From positions 1 through 64,000 of the forward strand of contig NZ_JBMERP010000002.1 in assembly GCF_049310925.1 (NCBI RefSeq): DNA of 64,000 nt, read 5' to 3'. The notes below the pieces were generated by a model. It saw nothing but the letters and a program-made list of their open reading frames with translations, was not told the origin of the DNA and searched no databases. Position numbers and translations under genes: made by a program. Shown piece after piece: positions 33,417 to 42,881 of this stretch; within the stretch, counting starts at the first letter, position 1, and every line of letters starts with the position of its first letter. The DNA is from Virgibacillus_F sp049310925 (lineage in GTDB: Bacteria; Bacillota; Bacilli; Bacillales; Amphibacillaceae).

Positions 33417-33887
33417 ATGTACCCGTATTACATAGTTGCAGTAATTTTAGTAGTGATTGATCAAATCACAAAATGGATTGTTGTAAAAAATATGGAATTG
33501 TATGAACAAATTACAATTATTGAAAACTTTTTCTATTTCACTTCTCACCGTAATACAGGTGCCGCCTGGGGCATATTAGAAGGAAAAATGCTCTTCTTTT
33601 ATATTGTAACTGTAATTGTTGTAATAGGCGTTATATACTATATGCAAAAGTATGCAAAGGACAACAAACTACTAGCAGTATCATTAAGCTTTATTCTAGG
33701 TGGAGCAATTGGGAACTTTATTGACCGTATTTTTCGCGGTGCAGTAGTTGATTTCCTGGATTTTATTATTATCAACTACGATTTTCCTATCTTTAATATT
33801 GCAGATTCGTCTTTAGTAGTTGGTGTTATTCTGGTATTAATAGCAACATTTATTGATGAGAAAAAGAAAGGAAATAAAACAGTATGA
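33417..33887 (+). CDS. lspA: Lipoprotein signal peptidase (signal peptidase II)
   Basis: A 156-residue membrane protein with four membrane segments, cleaving prolipoproteins before the lipidated cysteine. The two catalytic aspartates sit in the conserved GNFIDRI (about 101-107) and FNIADSSLV (about 128-136) motifs; the TGAAWGIL segment near 46-53 is also typical. The start follows GGGGGAAGATAA. Overlaps the next gene by four bases. In B. subtilis a ylyA gene lies between ileS and lspA; it is absent here. Confidence 0.95.
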   Translation: MYPYYIVAVILVVIDQITKWIVVKNMELYEQITIIENFFYFTSHRNTGAAWGILEGKMLFFYIVTVIVVIGVIYYMQKYAKDNKLLAVSLSFILGGAIGNFIDRIFRGAVVDFLDFIIINYDFPIFNIADSSLVVGVILVLIATFIDEKKKGNKTV

Positions 33888-34795
33888 CAGTAAATCAACA
33901 TGAAGTGCAAGCCCATCAAAATAAGATTAGGTTAGATAAACTGTTAGCGGATATAAATCCGAATAATTCACGTTCACAAGTACAGACGTGGATTGCTGAT
34001 GGTTTTGTCAAATTAAACAACGAAGAAGCAAAGCCTAACCATAAATGCCACACAGGAGATGTAATTGAATGGTCTGAGCCTCAACCAAAACCATTGGAAG
34101 TAGAAGCTGAAAATATTCCAATTGAGGTAATTTATGAAGATTCCGATGTTATTGTTGTAAATAAACCAAAGGGGATGGTAGTCCATCCATCTGCTGGACA
34201 CGTCGGAGGAACACTTGTAAACGCATTGCTATACCACTGTAAAGACTTGTCCGGTATAAATGGGGTTGAGCGTCCTGGAATTGTTCACAGAATTGATAAA
34301 GATACGAGTGGTCTGTTAGTAGTTGCCAAAAGCGATATTGCACATACAAGTCTTGCAGAACAACTTTCAAGCAAGAAAGTAGAACGCAAGTATGAAGCTG
34401 TGGTTCACGGTGTTATTGAACACGACACAGGAATGGTGGATGCACCTATAGGACGAGATCCTAAGGACAGGCAAAGGATGGGAATTGTTGATAAGGGTAA
34501 ACCAGCTGTAACCCATTTCAGCGTTTTAAATCGATATGATAACTACACACATGTAGAATGTCAATTGGAAACAGGAAGAACACATCAAATTCGAGTACAT
34601 TTCAGGTATATTGGTTTTCCTCTAGTAGGTGATCCAAAATACGGTCAACGAAAAACATTGAAAGTTGACGGGCAGGCATTACATGCAAAATCTTTAGGCT
34701 TTACACATCCACGGACTAAAGAATGGATGAAGTTTGAGGTTAAACCTCCTCAAATATTTTTCGATCTTCTGGATCAGATTAAAATTATGTATTGA
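33884..34795 (+). CDS. RluA-family pseudouridine synthase (YlyB)
   Basis: A 303-residue pseudouridine synthase of the RluA/RluD family. It has an N-terminal S4 RNA-binding domain (about 14-75) and a catalytic domain with the conserved HRIDKDTSGLL motif (about 133-143), whose first aspartate is catalytic, then GRTHQIRVH near 225-233. It probably modifies 23S rRNA uridines, but the target is not deducible. It starts within the lspA stop (ATGA). Its own stop overlaps the -35 of the pyr promoter. RluD is the likeliest orthologue, as in B. subtilis ylyB. Confidence 0.9.
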   Translation: MTVNQHEVQAHQNKIRLDKLLADINPNNSRSQVQTWIADGFVKLNNEEAKPNHKCHTGDVIEWSEPQPKPLEVEAENIPIEVIYEDSDVIVVNKPKGMVVHPSAGHVGGTLVNALLYHCKDLSGINGVERPGIVHRIDKDTSGLLVVAKSDIAHTSLAEQLSSKKVERKYEAVVHGVIEHDTGMVDAPIGRDPKDRQRMGIVDKGKPAVTHFSVLNRYDNYTHVECQLETGRTHQIRVHFRYIGFPLVGDPKYGQRKTLKVDGQALHAKSLGFTHPRTKEWMKFEVKPPQIFFDLLDQIKIMY

Positions 34796-34820
34796 CACAT
34801 ATACTGTAATTTGGCATACT
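34792..34820 (+). promoter_or_regulatory. Promoter of the pyr operon
   Basis: Perfect TTGACA (34792-34797), 17 nt, CATACT (34815-34820) with TGG just upstream (extended -10). The -35 overlaps the stop codon of the preceding gene. Confidence 0.8.
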
Positions 34821-34839
34821 TAAACAAATGAATAAAGAA

Positions 34840-34944
34840 CCTTTAAAGATAGTCCTGAGAGACTAAAAAGGAGTCGGTTATGAGATAGACATAGGTCTGT
34901 CGTCTAAAAAATCCCTTTTTCTCTCATGAAAAAGGGATTTTTTT
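34840..34944 (+). promoter_or_regulatory. pyrR leader: PyrR-dependent attenuator, pyrR leader
   Basis: A PyrR-binding loop AGTCCTGAGAGACT (34851-34864) sits in a stem of CCTTT/AAAGG and TAGTC/GACTA (34840-34871). A strong terminator follows: AAATCCCTTTTT (34909-34920) pairing with AAAAAGGGATTT (34929-34940), then T. The loop resembles the B. subtilis consensus ARUCCNGNGAGGYU. UMP-bound PyrR stabilises the first stem and permits termination. Confidence 0.85.
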
Positions 34945-34999
34945 CTATTATAAACGCTTAAATCGATTCTTCTTATTTTGAAATGAGGTGGGCATAAAC

Positions 35000-35542
35000 T
35001 TGGAAGAAAAAACAGTTGTATTAGATCAAGCAGCGATTAATCGGGCATTAACCAGAATAGCACATGAAATACTCGAGAAAAACAAGGGCGGAGAAAATCT
35101 AGTTCTTATCGGAATTAAGACTCGGGGTGTTCCAATCACGAAAAGATTACAGGAGAAAATAAAACAAATTGAAAATGTGACTGTTCCGATTGGAGAATTA
35201 GACATTACCTTGTATCGGGATGATTTGGAAAAAAGTGCACCTACAAACGAGCCAGAGTTAAAGGACACGAATATAAATGTAGATTTGACCAACAAAAATA
35301 TTATTCTCATCGATGACGTTTTGTTTACGGGACGTACTGTACGTGCTGCAATGGACGCGGTCATGGATCTTGGCAGACCTGCTCAAATTCAACTAGGAGT
35401 TTTAATTGATCGGGGCCACCGTGAATTGCCGATAAGAGCTGATTATGTAGGCAAAAATATTCCTACCTCAGACAACGAAGTAATTGTAGTCAAACTAGAT
35501 GAAATAGATCAACTCGATCAAGTTAGTATTTTTCAAAAATAA
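35000..35542 (+). CDS. pyrR: Pyrimidine operon attenuator PyrR / uracil phosphoribosyltransferase
   Basis: A 180-residue type I phosphoribosyltransferase-fold protein that binds pyr mRNA when UMP/UTP is high and causes termination, with secondary UPRT activity. The PRPP loop is IILIDDVLFTGRTVRAA (about 97-113), and the N-terminal ALTRIAHEILEKNKG matches B. subtilis. A TTG start at 35000 behind GAGGTGGG is chosen over the GTG at 34988, which overlaps that site; length then equals the family norm (181). It is flanked by two of its own target attenuators. Confidence 0.95.
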   Translation: MEEKTVVLDQAAINRALTRIAHEILEKNKGGENLVLIGIKTRGVPITKRLQEKIKQIENVTVPIGELDITLYRDDLEKSAPTNEPELKDTNINVDLTNKNIILIDDVLFTGRTVRAAMDAVMDLGRPAQIQLGVLIDRGHRELPIRADYVGKNIPTSDNEVIVVKLDEIDQLDQVSIFQK

Positions 35543-35549
35543 ATAAGTA

Positions 35550-35644
35550 AACCTTTAATTGAATCCAGAGAGATTTAAAAGGTTGTCAATGTTACGTGAC
35601 TGTACACGTATACCTCTTTGCGACCTTTTGCAAAGAGGTTTTTT
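35550..35644 (+). promoter_or_regulatory. pyrB leader: PyrR-dependent attenuator, pyrR-pyrB gap
   Basis: PyrR-binding loop AATCCAGAGAGATT (35562-35575) inside the AACCTTT/AAAAGGTT stem (35550-35584). The terminator is ACCTCTTTGC (35612-35621) and GCAAAGAGGT (35630-35639) plus five T. Confidence 0.87.
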
Positions 35645-35670
35645 AATGGAAAAAATTTGGAGGGTGGACA

Positions 35671-36609
35671 ATGAAACATTTTCTATCAACAAAAGATCTT
35701 AGCTCAAATGAATTGATAAAGATTCTAGAGGTAGCGGAACAGTACAGTCAAAGTGGCCAGCCCAAATTTCAATGCCAGTTATTTGCAGCTAATCTATTTT
35801 TTGAACCAAGTACCAGAACTAAACTTAGTTTCCTTGTAGCTGAAAAAAAACTGGGTATAGAAACGTTGGATTTACAAATGGAAGCGTCTAGTTTAACAAA
35901 AGGCGAATCAATCTATGATACAGCAAAAACTTGTGAAGCAGTTGGAGCTAATCTACTGGTCATTCGTCATCAGGAAGACAACTGGTACGAGGAACTAGTA
36001 AACCACCTGCAGATACCCATAATCAATGCTGGTGCAGGTATAGGAGAGCATCCAACCCAATGTATGCTAGATTTGTTAACCATTTATCAGGATTTTGGGT
36101 ACTTTAGTGGATTAAACATCGTTATAGTTGGAGACATCAAGCACAGTAGGGTTGCCAGGTCCAACGCACAAGCATTACACACTTTAGGTGCAAATGTATT
36201 TTTTGCTGCTGCCCCGGGATTTGAAGACAAGTCACTTGATTTTCCATATATCTCAATTGATGAGGCGGTAGAGATGTGTGACGTTTTAATGCTGCTAAGA
36301 ATTCAACATGAACGTCACGAGGAAAAAAATTATGATTCAACCTCCTATCACGAAAAATATGGACTTACAATCAGGCGTGAACAAAAAATGCGGGATTCCG
36401 CAATTATCTTGCATCCAGCTCCAGTAAACCGAGGAGTCGAATTAGCATCTGAGTTAGTTGAGTGCAGCCGGTCAAGAATTTTCAAACAAATGAATAACGG
36501 TGTATATATAAGAATGGCAATAATAACAACATTATTAAAGGATTGGGGAATGCAAAATGAAATTATTACTCAAAAACGCAACTCGCTTAACGGAATCAAA
36601 TGTAGCTGA
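35671..36609 (+). CDS. pyrB: Aspartate carbamoyltransferase catalytic chain
   Basis: A 312-residue enzyme joining carbamoyl phosphate and aspartate, the committed step of UMP synthesis. The carbamoyl-phosphate loop FEPSTRT is at about 49-55, with further conserved segments HPTQCMLDLLT (about 130-140) and LHPAPVNRG (about 250-258). No regulatory chain (pyrI) is present, as in B. subtilis. The start follows GGAGGGTGGACA. It overlaps pyrC by 53 nt, so the C-terminus is encoded together with the pyrC start. Confidence 0.96.
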   Translation: MKHFLSTKDLSSNELIKILEVAEQYSQSGQPKFQCQLFAANLFFEPSTRTKLSFLVAEKKLGIETLDLQMEASSLTKGESIYDTAKTCEAVGANLLVIRHQEDNWYEELVNHLQIPIINAGAGIGEHPTQCMLDLLTIYQDFGYFSGLNIVIVGDIKHSRVARSNAQALHTLGANVFFAAAPGFEDKSLDFPYISIDEAVEMCDVLMLLRIQHERHEEKNYDSTSYHEKYGLTIRREQKMRDSAIILHPAPVNRGVELASELVECSRSRIFKQMNNGVYIRMAIITTLLKDWGMQNEIITQKRNSLNGIKCS

Positions 36610-37840
36610 AAACGTGGACATTTTAATTGTAGACAAATACATCAAGGAAATCTCCCGAAATATTTCAGATGATACTGCACAAGTTGTTGATTGCGAAAAT
36701 AACATGGTCTTCCCTGGTTTTATCGATGTCCATATCCATCTCCGAGAGCCGGGTGGTGAGCATAAGGAAACAATTGAATCCGGTACGAAGGCTGCAGCCA
36801 GGGGTGGATTTACTACTGTTTGTGCTATGCCAAATACATCACCAGTTCCTGATAGTGAGGAATCAGTTAAAGCATTATTAAACAAAATTAATGAATCTGC
36901 AGTTGTACGAGTTTTACCATATGCAGCAATAACGAAAGACCTCAATGGTGAGGTATTGAATGATATTAAACAAATTGCCGATATGGGAGTATTTGCTTTT
37001 ACGGATGACGGTGTTGGTATACAAACTGCCGACTTAATGCTCCGAGCAATGAAGGAAGCTGCTGCAGCTAATGTATCTGTTGTAGCCCATTGTGAAGATA
37101 ATTCCATTGTATATAGCGGTGTCGTCCATCTAGGTAATGTAAGTGACCGTATAGATCTTCCGGGGATTCCGTCCCTAAGTGAATCAGTTCAAATCGCACG
37201 CGATGTATTATTAGCTGAAGCAACAGGAGCTCACTATCATGTTTGTCACGTAAGTACGAAAGAGTCTGTTCGTGTCATTCGTGATGCAAAAAAAGCAGGT
37301 ATTCATGTTACTGCCGAGGTAACACCGCATCATCTGTTACTAAACGAAGATGCAGTATTGAAAGACGATACGAATTATAAGATGAATCCACCGCTTAGGA
37401 GCAAAGAAGATCAAGAAGCATTGCTAACAGGTTTATTAGATGGAACAATTGATTTTATTGCAACTGATCATGCTCCACATGCAGAATCAGAAAAAGCAAA
37501 GGGATTTTTAACATCTCCATTTGGAATTGTTGGATTAGAAACTGCATTTTCGCTTCTTTATACGTATCTAGTAAAATCAAATAAAATCACACTACGTCAA
37601 TTAGTAGATTGGTTAACGATTAAACCTGCTGAAGTATTTGGGATGCCCTACGGAAAGCTTAAAGAGAAAGAAATTGCAGATATAACGATTGTAAATCTAG
37701 AAAAAGAAACCAAAGTTGATAAGCATAAGTTTCATTCAAAAGGGAAAAATACCCCGTTTGATAAATGGGAGATTACCAGTAAGCCAGTTTTGACTATTTC
37801 AGAAGGAAAAATAGTCTATAAGGAGGATATTCATGACTAA
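36557..37840 (+). CDS. pyrC: Dihydroorotase
   Basis: A 427-residue zinc amidohydrolase (type I dihydroorotase) that cyclises carbamoyl aspartate. Metal ligands are visible in the DVHIHLREPG motif (about 57-66), the histidines of VAHCED and YHVCHVST, and the aspartate of FIATDHAPHA (about 302-311). It starts 53 nt inside pyrB, behind GGGGAATG, implying translational coupling. The stop overlaps carA by 8 nt. Confidence 0.96.
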   Translation: MKLLLKNATRLTESNVAENVDILIVDKYIKEISRNISDDTAQVVDCENNMVFPGFIDVHIHLREPGGEHKETIESGTKAAARGGFTTVCAMPNTSPVPDSEESVKALLNKINESAVVRVLPYAAITKDLNGEVLNDIKQIADMGVFAFTDDGVGIQTADLMLRAMKEAAAANVSVVAHCEDNSIVYSGVVHLGNVSDRIDLPGIPSLSESVQIARDVLLAEATGAHYHVCHVSTKESVRVIRDAKKAGIHVTAEVTPHHLLLNEDAVLKDDTNYKMNPPLRSKEDQEALLTGLLDGTIDFIATDHAPHAESEKAKGFLTSPFGIVGLETAFSLLYTYLVKSNKITLRQLVDWLTIKPAEVFGMPYGKLKEKEIADITIVNLEKETKVDKHKFHSKGKNTPFDKWEITSKPVLTISEGKIVYKEDIHD

Positions 37841-38936
37841 ACGACAATTGATCTTAGAGGATGGAACAATATTTAGTGGAGAGGGCTTTGGAAGCTCCCG
37901 GAAAAGATCTGGTGAAATAGTATTTAACACGGGAATGACTGGCTACCAGGAGGTAATTACAGATCCTTCCTATTGTGGTCAAATCGTTATGATGACGTAT
38001 CCTCTTGTTGGTAATTATGGAATTAATCGAGATGATTTTGAAACAGTAACACCGTTTATTCATGGATTTGTGGCAAAGGAAGTAACTGAATACCCTTCTA
38101 ATTTCAGGAGTGAAGAAAGCCTTAGTTCCTATTTGGAAGCGAATGATATTCCTGGAATATCGGGAATTGACACTAGAAAATTAACAAAGATTATTCGTAA
38201 ACATGGAACAATGAAGGCAATAATCGCTGATGCGTCAGAATCAGAAGAAGAGTTATTAAATGAATTAGCTAATGAGCCTGAAATGACTAATCAAGTGGAA
38301 TTGACATCAGCTGTAAAACCTTATGTTGTTCCGGGGCGTGGACATCGTATTGTATTAGTAGATTTTGGTATGAAACACGGTATTTTACGCGAACTTACAA
38401 AACGGAATTGTCATGTTACGGTAGTCCCGTACAATTACAGCGCTGAAAACATACTAAGATTAAAACCGGATGGAATAATGCTGACTAATGGGCCTGGAGA
38501 TCCGAAAGATGTTCCAGAATCGATTGAAATGGTTAGAGAGGTACTCGGAAAAAAACCACTATTCGGTATTTGCTTAGGGCACCAGTTATTCGCACTGGCA
38601 TGTGGGGCTGACACAGAAAAAATGAAATTTGGTCATCGGGGTGCAAACCATCCAGTAAAAGATTTGAAATTAGACAAGACGTATTTAACATCACAAAACC
38701 ATAGTTATGCTGTTAGAAAGAATACACTTAATAAAACGGATCTAATATTAACACAGATAGCATTAAACGATAATACTGTCGAAGGTATCAAACACAAAAC
38801 CTTCCCTGCTTTTACGGTTCAATATCATCCAGAAAGTTCACCAGGACCAGAAGATACCAATCATCTATTTGATCAATTCATGACTATGATTGAACAGGTT
38901 AATGATAAACACGAGGAGGAGAAGACGTATGCCTAA
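37833..38936 (+). CDS. pyrAA: Carbamoyl-phosphate synthase small (glutaminase) subunit
   Basis: A 367-residue glutamine amidotransferase subunit. The class I GATase domain has the nucleophilic cysteine in FGICLGHQL (about 246-254) and the catalytic His-Glu in QYHPESSPGP (about 330-339). It supplies ammonia to the large subunit encoded next. The start lies behind AAGGAGGATATTC within the end of pyrC, and the stop overlaps pyrAB by 8 nt. It is the pyrimidine-specific copy by context; any arginine-specific copy would be elsewhere. Confidence 0.96.
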   Translation: MTKRQLILEDGTIFSGEGFGSSRKRSGEIVFNTGMTGYQEVITDPSYCGQIVMMTYPLVGNYGINRDDFETVTPFIHGFVAKEVTEYPSNFRSEESLSSYLEANDIPGISGIDTRKLTKIIRKHGTMKAIIADASESEEELLNELANEPEMTNQVELTSAVKPYVVPGRGHRIVLVDFGMKHGILRELTKRNCHVTVVPYNYSAENILRLKPDGIMLTNGPGDPKDVPESIEMVREVLGKKPLFGICLGHQLFALACGADTEKMKFGHRGANHPVKDLKLDKTYLTSQNHSYAVRKNTLNKTDLILTQIALNDNTVEGIKHKTFPAFTVQYHPESSPGPEDTNHLFDQFMTMIEQVNDKHEEEKTYA

Positions 38937-41900
38937 GAATAAAGCAATAAAAAAAATTTTAGTAATTGGATCAGGTCCGATTGTTATTGGACAGGCAGCA
39001 GAGTTTGATTATTCGGGCACGCAAGGGTGCCAGGCACTAAAGGAAGAAGGATATCAAGTTATACTAGCAAATTCTAATCCTGCAACGATTATGACTGATT
39101 ATACAGTTGCTGATAAAGTATATATGGAGCCATTAACGGTAGAATTTTTAACGAAAATCATTCGGAAGGAACAACCTGACGCATTACTGCCAACTCTAGG
39201 GGGGCAAACAGGTTTAAATCTGGCAGTAGCTCTAGAAGAGACCGGGATTCTGGCAGAATACAATGTTAATCTTCTTGGAACCTCACTAGAAGCGATTCAA
39301 AAAGCAGAGGACAGGGAATTATTTCGTTCACTAATGCATGAACTTAATGAACCAGTTCCTGAGAGTCAAATTGTAAATTCAGTTGACAAAGCTGTGGATT
39401 TTGCAAATGAAATAGGATTTCCACTTATAGTCAGACCGGCTTATACCTTAGGTGGTACTGGTGGAGGAATGTGTTATACCGAGGTGGAACTTCGTGATAT
39501 TACACGTAATGGATTGTCATTATCACCGGTAAATCAATGTCTAATTGAACGAAACATTGCTGGGTTTAAAGAAATTGAGTATGAAGTAATGCGTGACAAA
39601 AAAGATCAGGCTATCGTTGTGTGTAATATGGAAAACGTTGATCCAGTTGGAATTCATACTGGTGATTCAATAGTCGTAGCACCATCCCAAACACTCAGTG
39701 ACCGTGAGTATCAATTACTGCGGAATGCTTCACTTAAGATTATTCGTGCATTAAAAATAGAAGGTGGCTGTAATGTTCAATTAGCATTGGACCCAGATAG
39801 TTTTGACTACTTTATTATAGAAGTGAACCCACGGGTAAGTCGATCGTCAGCACTCGCTTCAAAAGCTACTGGCTACCCAATTGCTAAAGTAGCAGCAAAA
39901 ATAGCGGTAGGATTAACTTTAGATGAAATCTTAAACCCGATCACAGGAAAAACGTATGCTTGCTTTGAGCCTTCTCTTGACTATGTTGTCACAAAAATAC
40001 CGCGATTTCCTTTTGACAAATTCACATCAGGGGATCGTTATCTAGGGACGCAAATGAAAGCAACAGGCGAAATAATGGCAATTGGTCGCAACTTTGAGGA
40101 ATCATTATTAAAAGGTGTTCGATCACTTGATATAGGTACAGAGGATTTATGGTTAAAATCATTAATTAAACTTTCCCTTGATGAATTAAAACACCGCTTA
40201 AAGAAAGCGGATGACGAACGTTTATTTGTTTTAGCGGAAGTATTTAGGCGTGGTATGTCACTAGATGAAATTTTTGACCAAACTAAAATTGATCGTTTCT
40301 TTCTCATCAAAATTAAACATTTAATCGAATTAGAAGAGAAATTAAGACTAAATATAAATAACCTTGAATTACTAGAAAAAAGTAAGAAATTAGGGTTTTC
40401 CGATTCCCATATTGCACGCCTATGGGAGACAACAGTGGATGAAATATATGAACTACGCATGGAGAGACAAATTAAACCAGTATACAAGATGGTTGATACA
40501 TGTGCTGCTGAATTTGAATCTGAAACACCCTATTTTTATAGTACCTATGAAGATGAAAATGAATCAGTAAGATCAGACCGCAAGAAAATACTTGTTTTAG
40601 GCTCGGGACCTATTAGAATAGGCCAAGGAATTGAGTTTGACTATGCAACAGTCCATTCAGTATTAGCAATTAAAGAAATGGGCTATGAGGCAATCATTAT
40701 GAATAACAACCCTGAAACAGTTTCAACTGATTTCAGTATATCGGATAAATTGTACTTTGAACCATTAACACTGGAAGATGTAATGCATGTCATTAATCTA
40801 GAAAACCCAGAAGGTGTTATTGTTCAATTTGGTGGACAAACGGCAATTAACCTGGCGGATGGGCTTCAACGACGCGGAGTTAATATATTGGGCACGAACC
40901 TGGAAGCAATAGATAAAGCAGAAGACCGAGACAAATTTGAACAACTGTTAAATGACCTTGACTTGTTACGTCCAAAAGGTAAATCTGTATTAAAATTGGA
41001 TCAGGCCTTAGATACAGCAAATGAAATAGGATATCCGGTTTTAGTTAGACCATCCTATGTAATCGGTGGTAGCCGGATGGAAATTGTTTATAATGATGAC
41101 GAACTAAATGCATATTTAGTAAAATCAAGTGATACTGAAGATAAGCATCCTATCTTAATCGACCAATATCTCACAGGAATAGAAGTGGAAGTAGACGCAA
41201 TTAGTGATGGAGAAACAACTATCATACCTGGAATTATGGAACATATCGAACGTGCAGGTGTCCATTCAGGTGATTCGATTGCAGTATACCCACCACAAAG
41301 AATTAGTGAAACTGTCAAACAAAAGTGTATGGAAGCAGCAACGAAAATTGCACAGGAACTGCAGGTAAAAGGGTTGATCAATATTCAGTTCATTGTACGA
41401 AAAGATGATGTTTACGTGCTTGAAGTAAACCCAAGGGCAAGCCGAACCATCCCTTTCTTAAGTAAGGTAACTGGTGTAACAATGGCGAATCTCGCAACAA
41501 AATGCATACTAGGAGAATCGTTAAACGCAATGGGCTTCACTTCAGGAATTTTGCCAGAACAAGATAGTGTGTCTGTTAAAGTACCGGTGTTCTCGTTTGA
41601 AAAGTTGCGTAGTGTTGACACAATTTTAGGGCCGGAAATGAAATCAACCGGGGAAGCAATAGGCTATGATAAAACATTGGAAAAAGCGTTATACAAGGGA
41701 CTGATTGCATCGGGTCTTAAGGTACCACAGGAAGGTTCTGTATTATTAACAGTTGCTGACAAAGATAAGGCAGAAGTTCTTGAAATTGCAGATCGCTTTC
41801 ATCAGCTAGGTTTCCAACTGTATGCAACAGCTGGAACTGCTGACTTTGTAAAACAAAATGGGGTTCCAGTTAACGAGGTTGCGAAAATTGGATCAGATGA

Positions 41901-42129
41901 ACCAAACGTGTTATCCATCATAGAAAATGGAGAGGTACAGTTTGTCATAAATACACTAACTTCTGGGAAAAAACCACGCTCAGATGGGTTTAGAATTCGT
42001 AGAGAAGCAGTTGAGCATGGAATTGCCTGTCTAACGAGTCTTGATACAGCTAATGCGATTTTAAATGTAATTGATTCAACAACGTTTAGTGCAAAACCAA
42101 TGACGGATAAAAAGGTTGTATTAACATGA
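38929..42129 (+). CDS. pyrAB: Carbamoyl-phosphate synthase large subunit
   Basis: A 1066-residue synthetase made of two homologous ATP-grasp halves (about 1-540 and 541-930) with GSGPIVIGQ near residue 13 and GSGPIRIGQ near 560, plus a C-terminal MGS-like allosteric domain that binds UMP/PRPP. It forms carbamoyl phosphate from bicarbonate, ammonia and two ATP. The ATG at 38929 follows ACGAGGAGGAGAAG; the frame runs to 38890 within pyrAA without support. Length is usual (about 1070). Confidence 0.97.
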   Translation: MPKNKAIKKILVIGSGPIVIGQAAEFDYSGTQGCQALKEEGYQVILANSNPATIMTDYTVADKVYMEPLTVEFLTKIIRKEQPDALLPTLGGQTGLNLAVALEETGILAEYNVNLLGTSLEAIQKAEDRELFRSLMHELNEPVPESQIVNSVDKAVDFANEIGFPLIVRPAYTLGGTGGGMCYTEVELRDITRNGLSLSPVNQCLIERNIAGFKEIEYEVMRDKKDQAIVVCNMENVDPVGIHTGDSIVVAPSQTLSDREYQLLRNASLKIIRALKIEGGCNVQLALDPDSFDYFIIEVNPRVSRSSALASKATGYPIAKVAAKIAVGLTLDEILNPITGKTYACFEPSLDYVVTKIPRFPFDKFTSGDRYLGTQMKATGEIMAIGRNFEESLLKGVRSLDIGTEDLWLKSLIKLSLDELKHRLKKADDERLFVLAEVFRRGMSLDEIFDQTKIDRFFLIKIKHLIELEEKLRLNINNLELLEKSKKLGFSDSHIARLWETTVDEIYELRMERQIKPVYKMVDTCAAEFESETPYFYSTYEDENESVRSDRKKILVLGSGPIRIGQGIEFDYATVHSVLAIKEMGYEAIIMNNNPETVSTDFSISDKLYFEPLTLEDVMHVINLENPEGVIVQFGGQTAINLADGLQRRGVNILGTNLEAIDKAEDRDKFEQLLNDLDLLRPKGKSVLKLDQALDTANEIGYPVLVRPSYVIGGSRMEIVYNDDELNAYLVKSSDTEDKHPILIDQYLTGIEVEVDAISDGETTIIPGIMEHIERAGVHSGDSIAVYPPQRISETVKQKCMEAATKIAQELQVKGLINIQFIVRKDDVYVLEVNPRASRTIPFLSKVTGVTMANLATKCILGESLNAMGFTSGILPEQDSVSVKVPVFSFEKLRSVDTILGPEMKSTGEAIGYDKTLEKALYKGLIASGLKVPQEGSVLLTVADKDKAEVLEIADRFHQLGFQLYATAGTADFVKQNGVPVNEVAKIGSDEPNVLSIIENGEVQFVINTLTSGKKPRSDGFRIRREAVEHGIACLTSLDTANAILNVIDSTTFSAKPMTDKKVVLT

Positions 42130-42881
42130 AACGAAAAGAAACATTGTTGATTAAAAGTGCGCATGAAATCGCCTATGAAACTACTGAAATGGTCCTGCAG
42201 AATGTCTATATTAGCGAAAATGCCAAGCCAGGACAGTTTTTACACATTGAAGTAGCAGGTCATACTCTCAGAAGGCCGATATCTATTGCAACAATTGATA
42301 AGGAGAATGAAACGGTGACGGTTTTATTCAAGCAGCTTGGAGAAGGCACGAAGGCGCTTGCAACGTATCAAGCTGGGATGGAAATCAATGCATTGGGTCC
42401 AAGTGGTAATGGGTTTCCGGATAGGGATACAACCGATACAACTGTTTTGTTAATTGGTGGGGGGATTGGTATACCCCCACTGTATTGCCTAGGTAAAAAG
42501 CTAGCTAAAGAAGGAGTGCAGGTAGTATCTGTACTTGGCTTTCAAAATAAAGCAAGCGTTTTTTACGAAGAAGCCTTCAATGAGTTGGGGAAGACTTTTA
42601 TTACAACCAACGATGGTAGTTATGGAGAAAAAGGATTTGTAACCGATGTAGTAGAAAAAGTTGCAGACTTTGATTGCTATTATTCATGTGGTCCTCTCCC
42701 TATGCTTCAAGCAGTAACACAAAAGTTGAAAAATGAAAAAGGGTATATTTCACTTGAAGAGCGAATGGGATGCGGTGTTGGAGCATGTTTTGCATGCGTT
42801 ATTCCGACGGATGATTTTGGTGGATACAAAAAAATATGTAGTGATGGTCCAGTATTTGACGCAAATGAGGTGAGCTTATGA
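42126..42881 (+). CDS. pyrK: Dihydroorotate dehydrogenase electron transfer subunit
   Basis: A 251-residue FAD and 2Fe-2S protein that passes electrons from PyrD to NAD+. The FAD-binding RRPISIA segment is near 58-64, a nucleotide-binding GGGIGIPPL near 114-122, and four cysteines of the 2Fe-2S cluster occur in RMGCGVGACFACV and KKICSDG near the C-terminus. The presence of PyrK means the dehydrogenase is class 1B (NAD-dependent). The start overlaps the pyrAB stop and the stop overlaps pyrD. Confidence 0.95.
   Translation: MKRKETLLIKSAHEIAYETTEMVLQNVYISENAKPGQFLHIEVAGHTLRRPISIATIDKENETVTVLFKQLGEGTKALATYQAGMEINALGPSGNGFPDRDTTDTTVLLIGGGIGIPPLYCLGKKLAKEGVQVVSVLGFQNKASVFYEEAFNELGKTFITTNDGSYGEKGFVTDVVEKVADFDCYYSCGPLPMLQAVTQKLKNEKGYISLEERMGCGVGACFACVIPTDDFGGYKKICSDGPVFDANEVSL

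Noticed and set aside
36535..37107. 190-codon frame antisense to pyrC
   Set aside because: Long but fully antisense to a conserved enzyme, with no supporting start or family.
40038..40487. 149-codon frame antisense to pyrAB
   Set aside because: Antisense shadow within a well-conserved gene; Ser-rich low-complexity translation and no ribosome-binding site.
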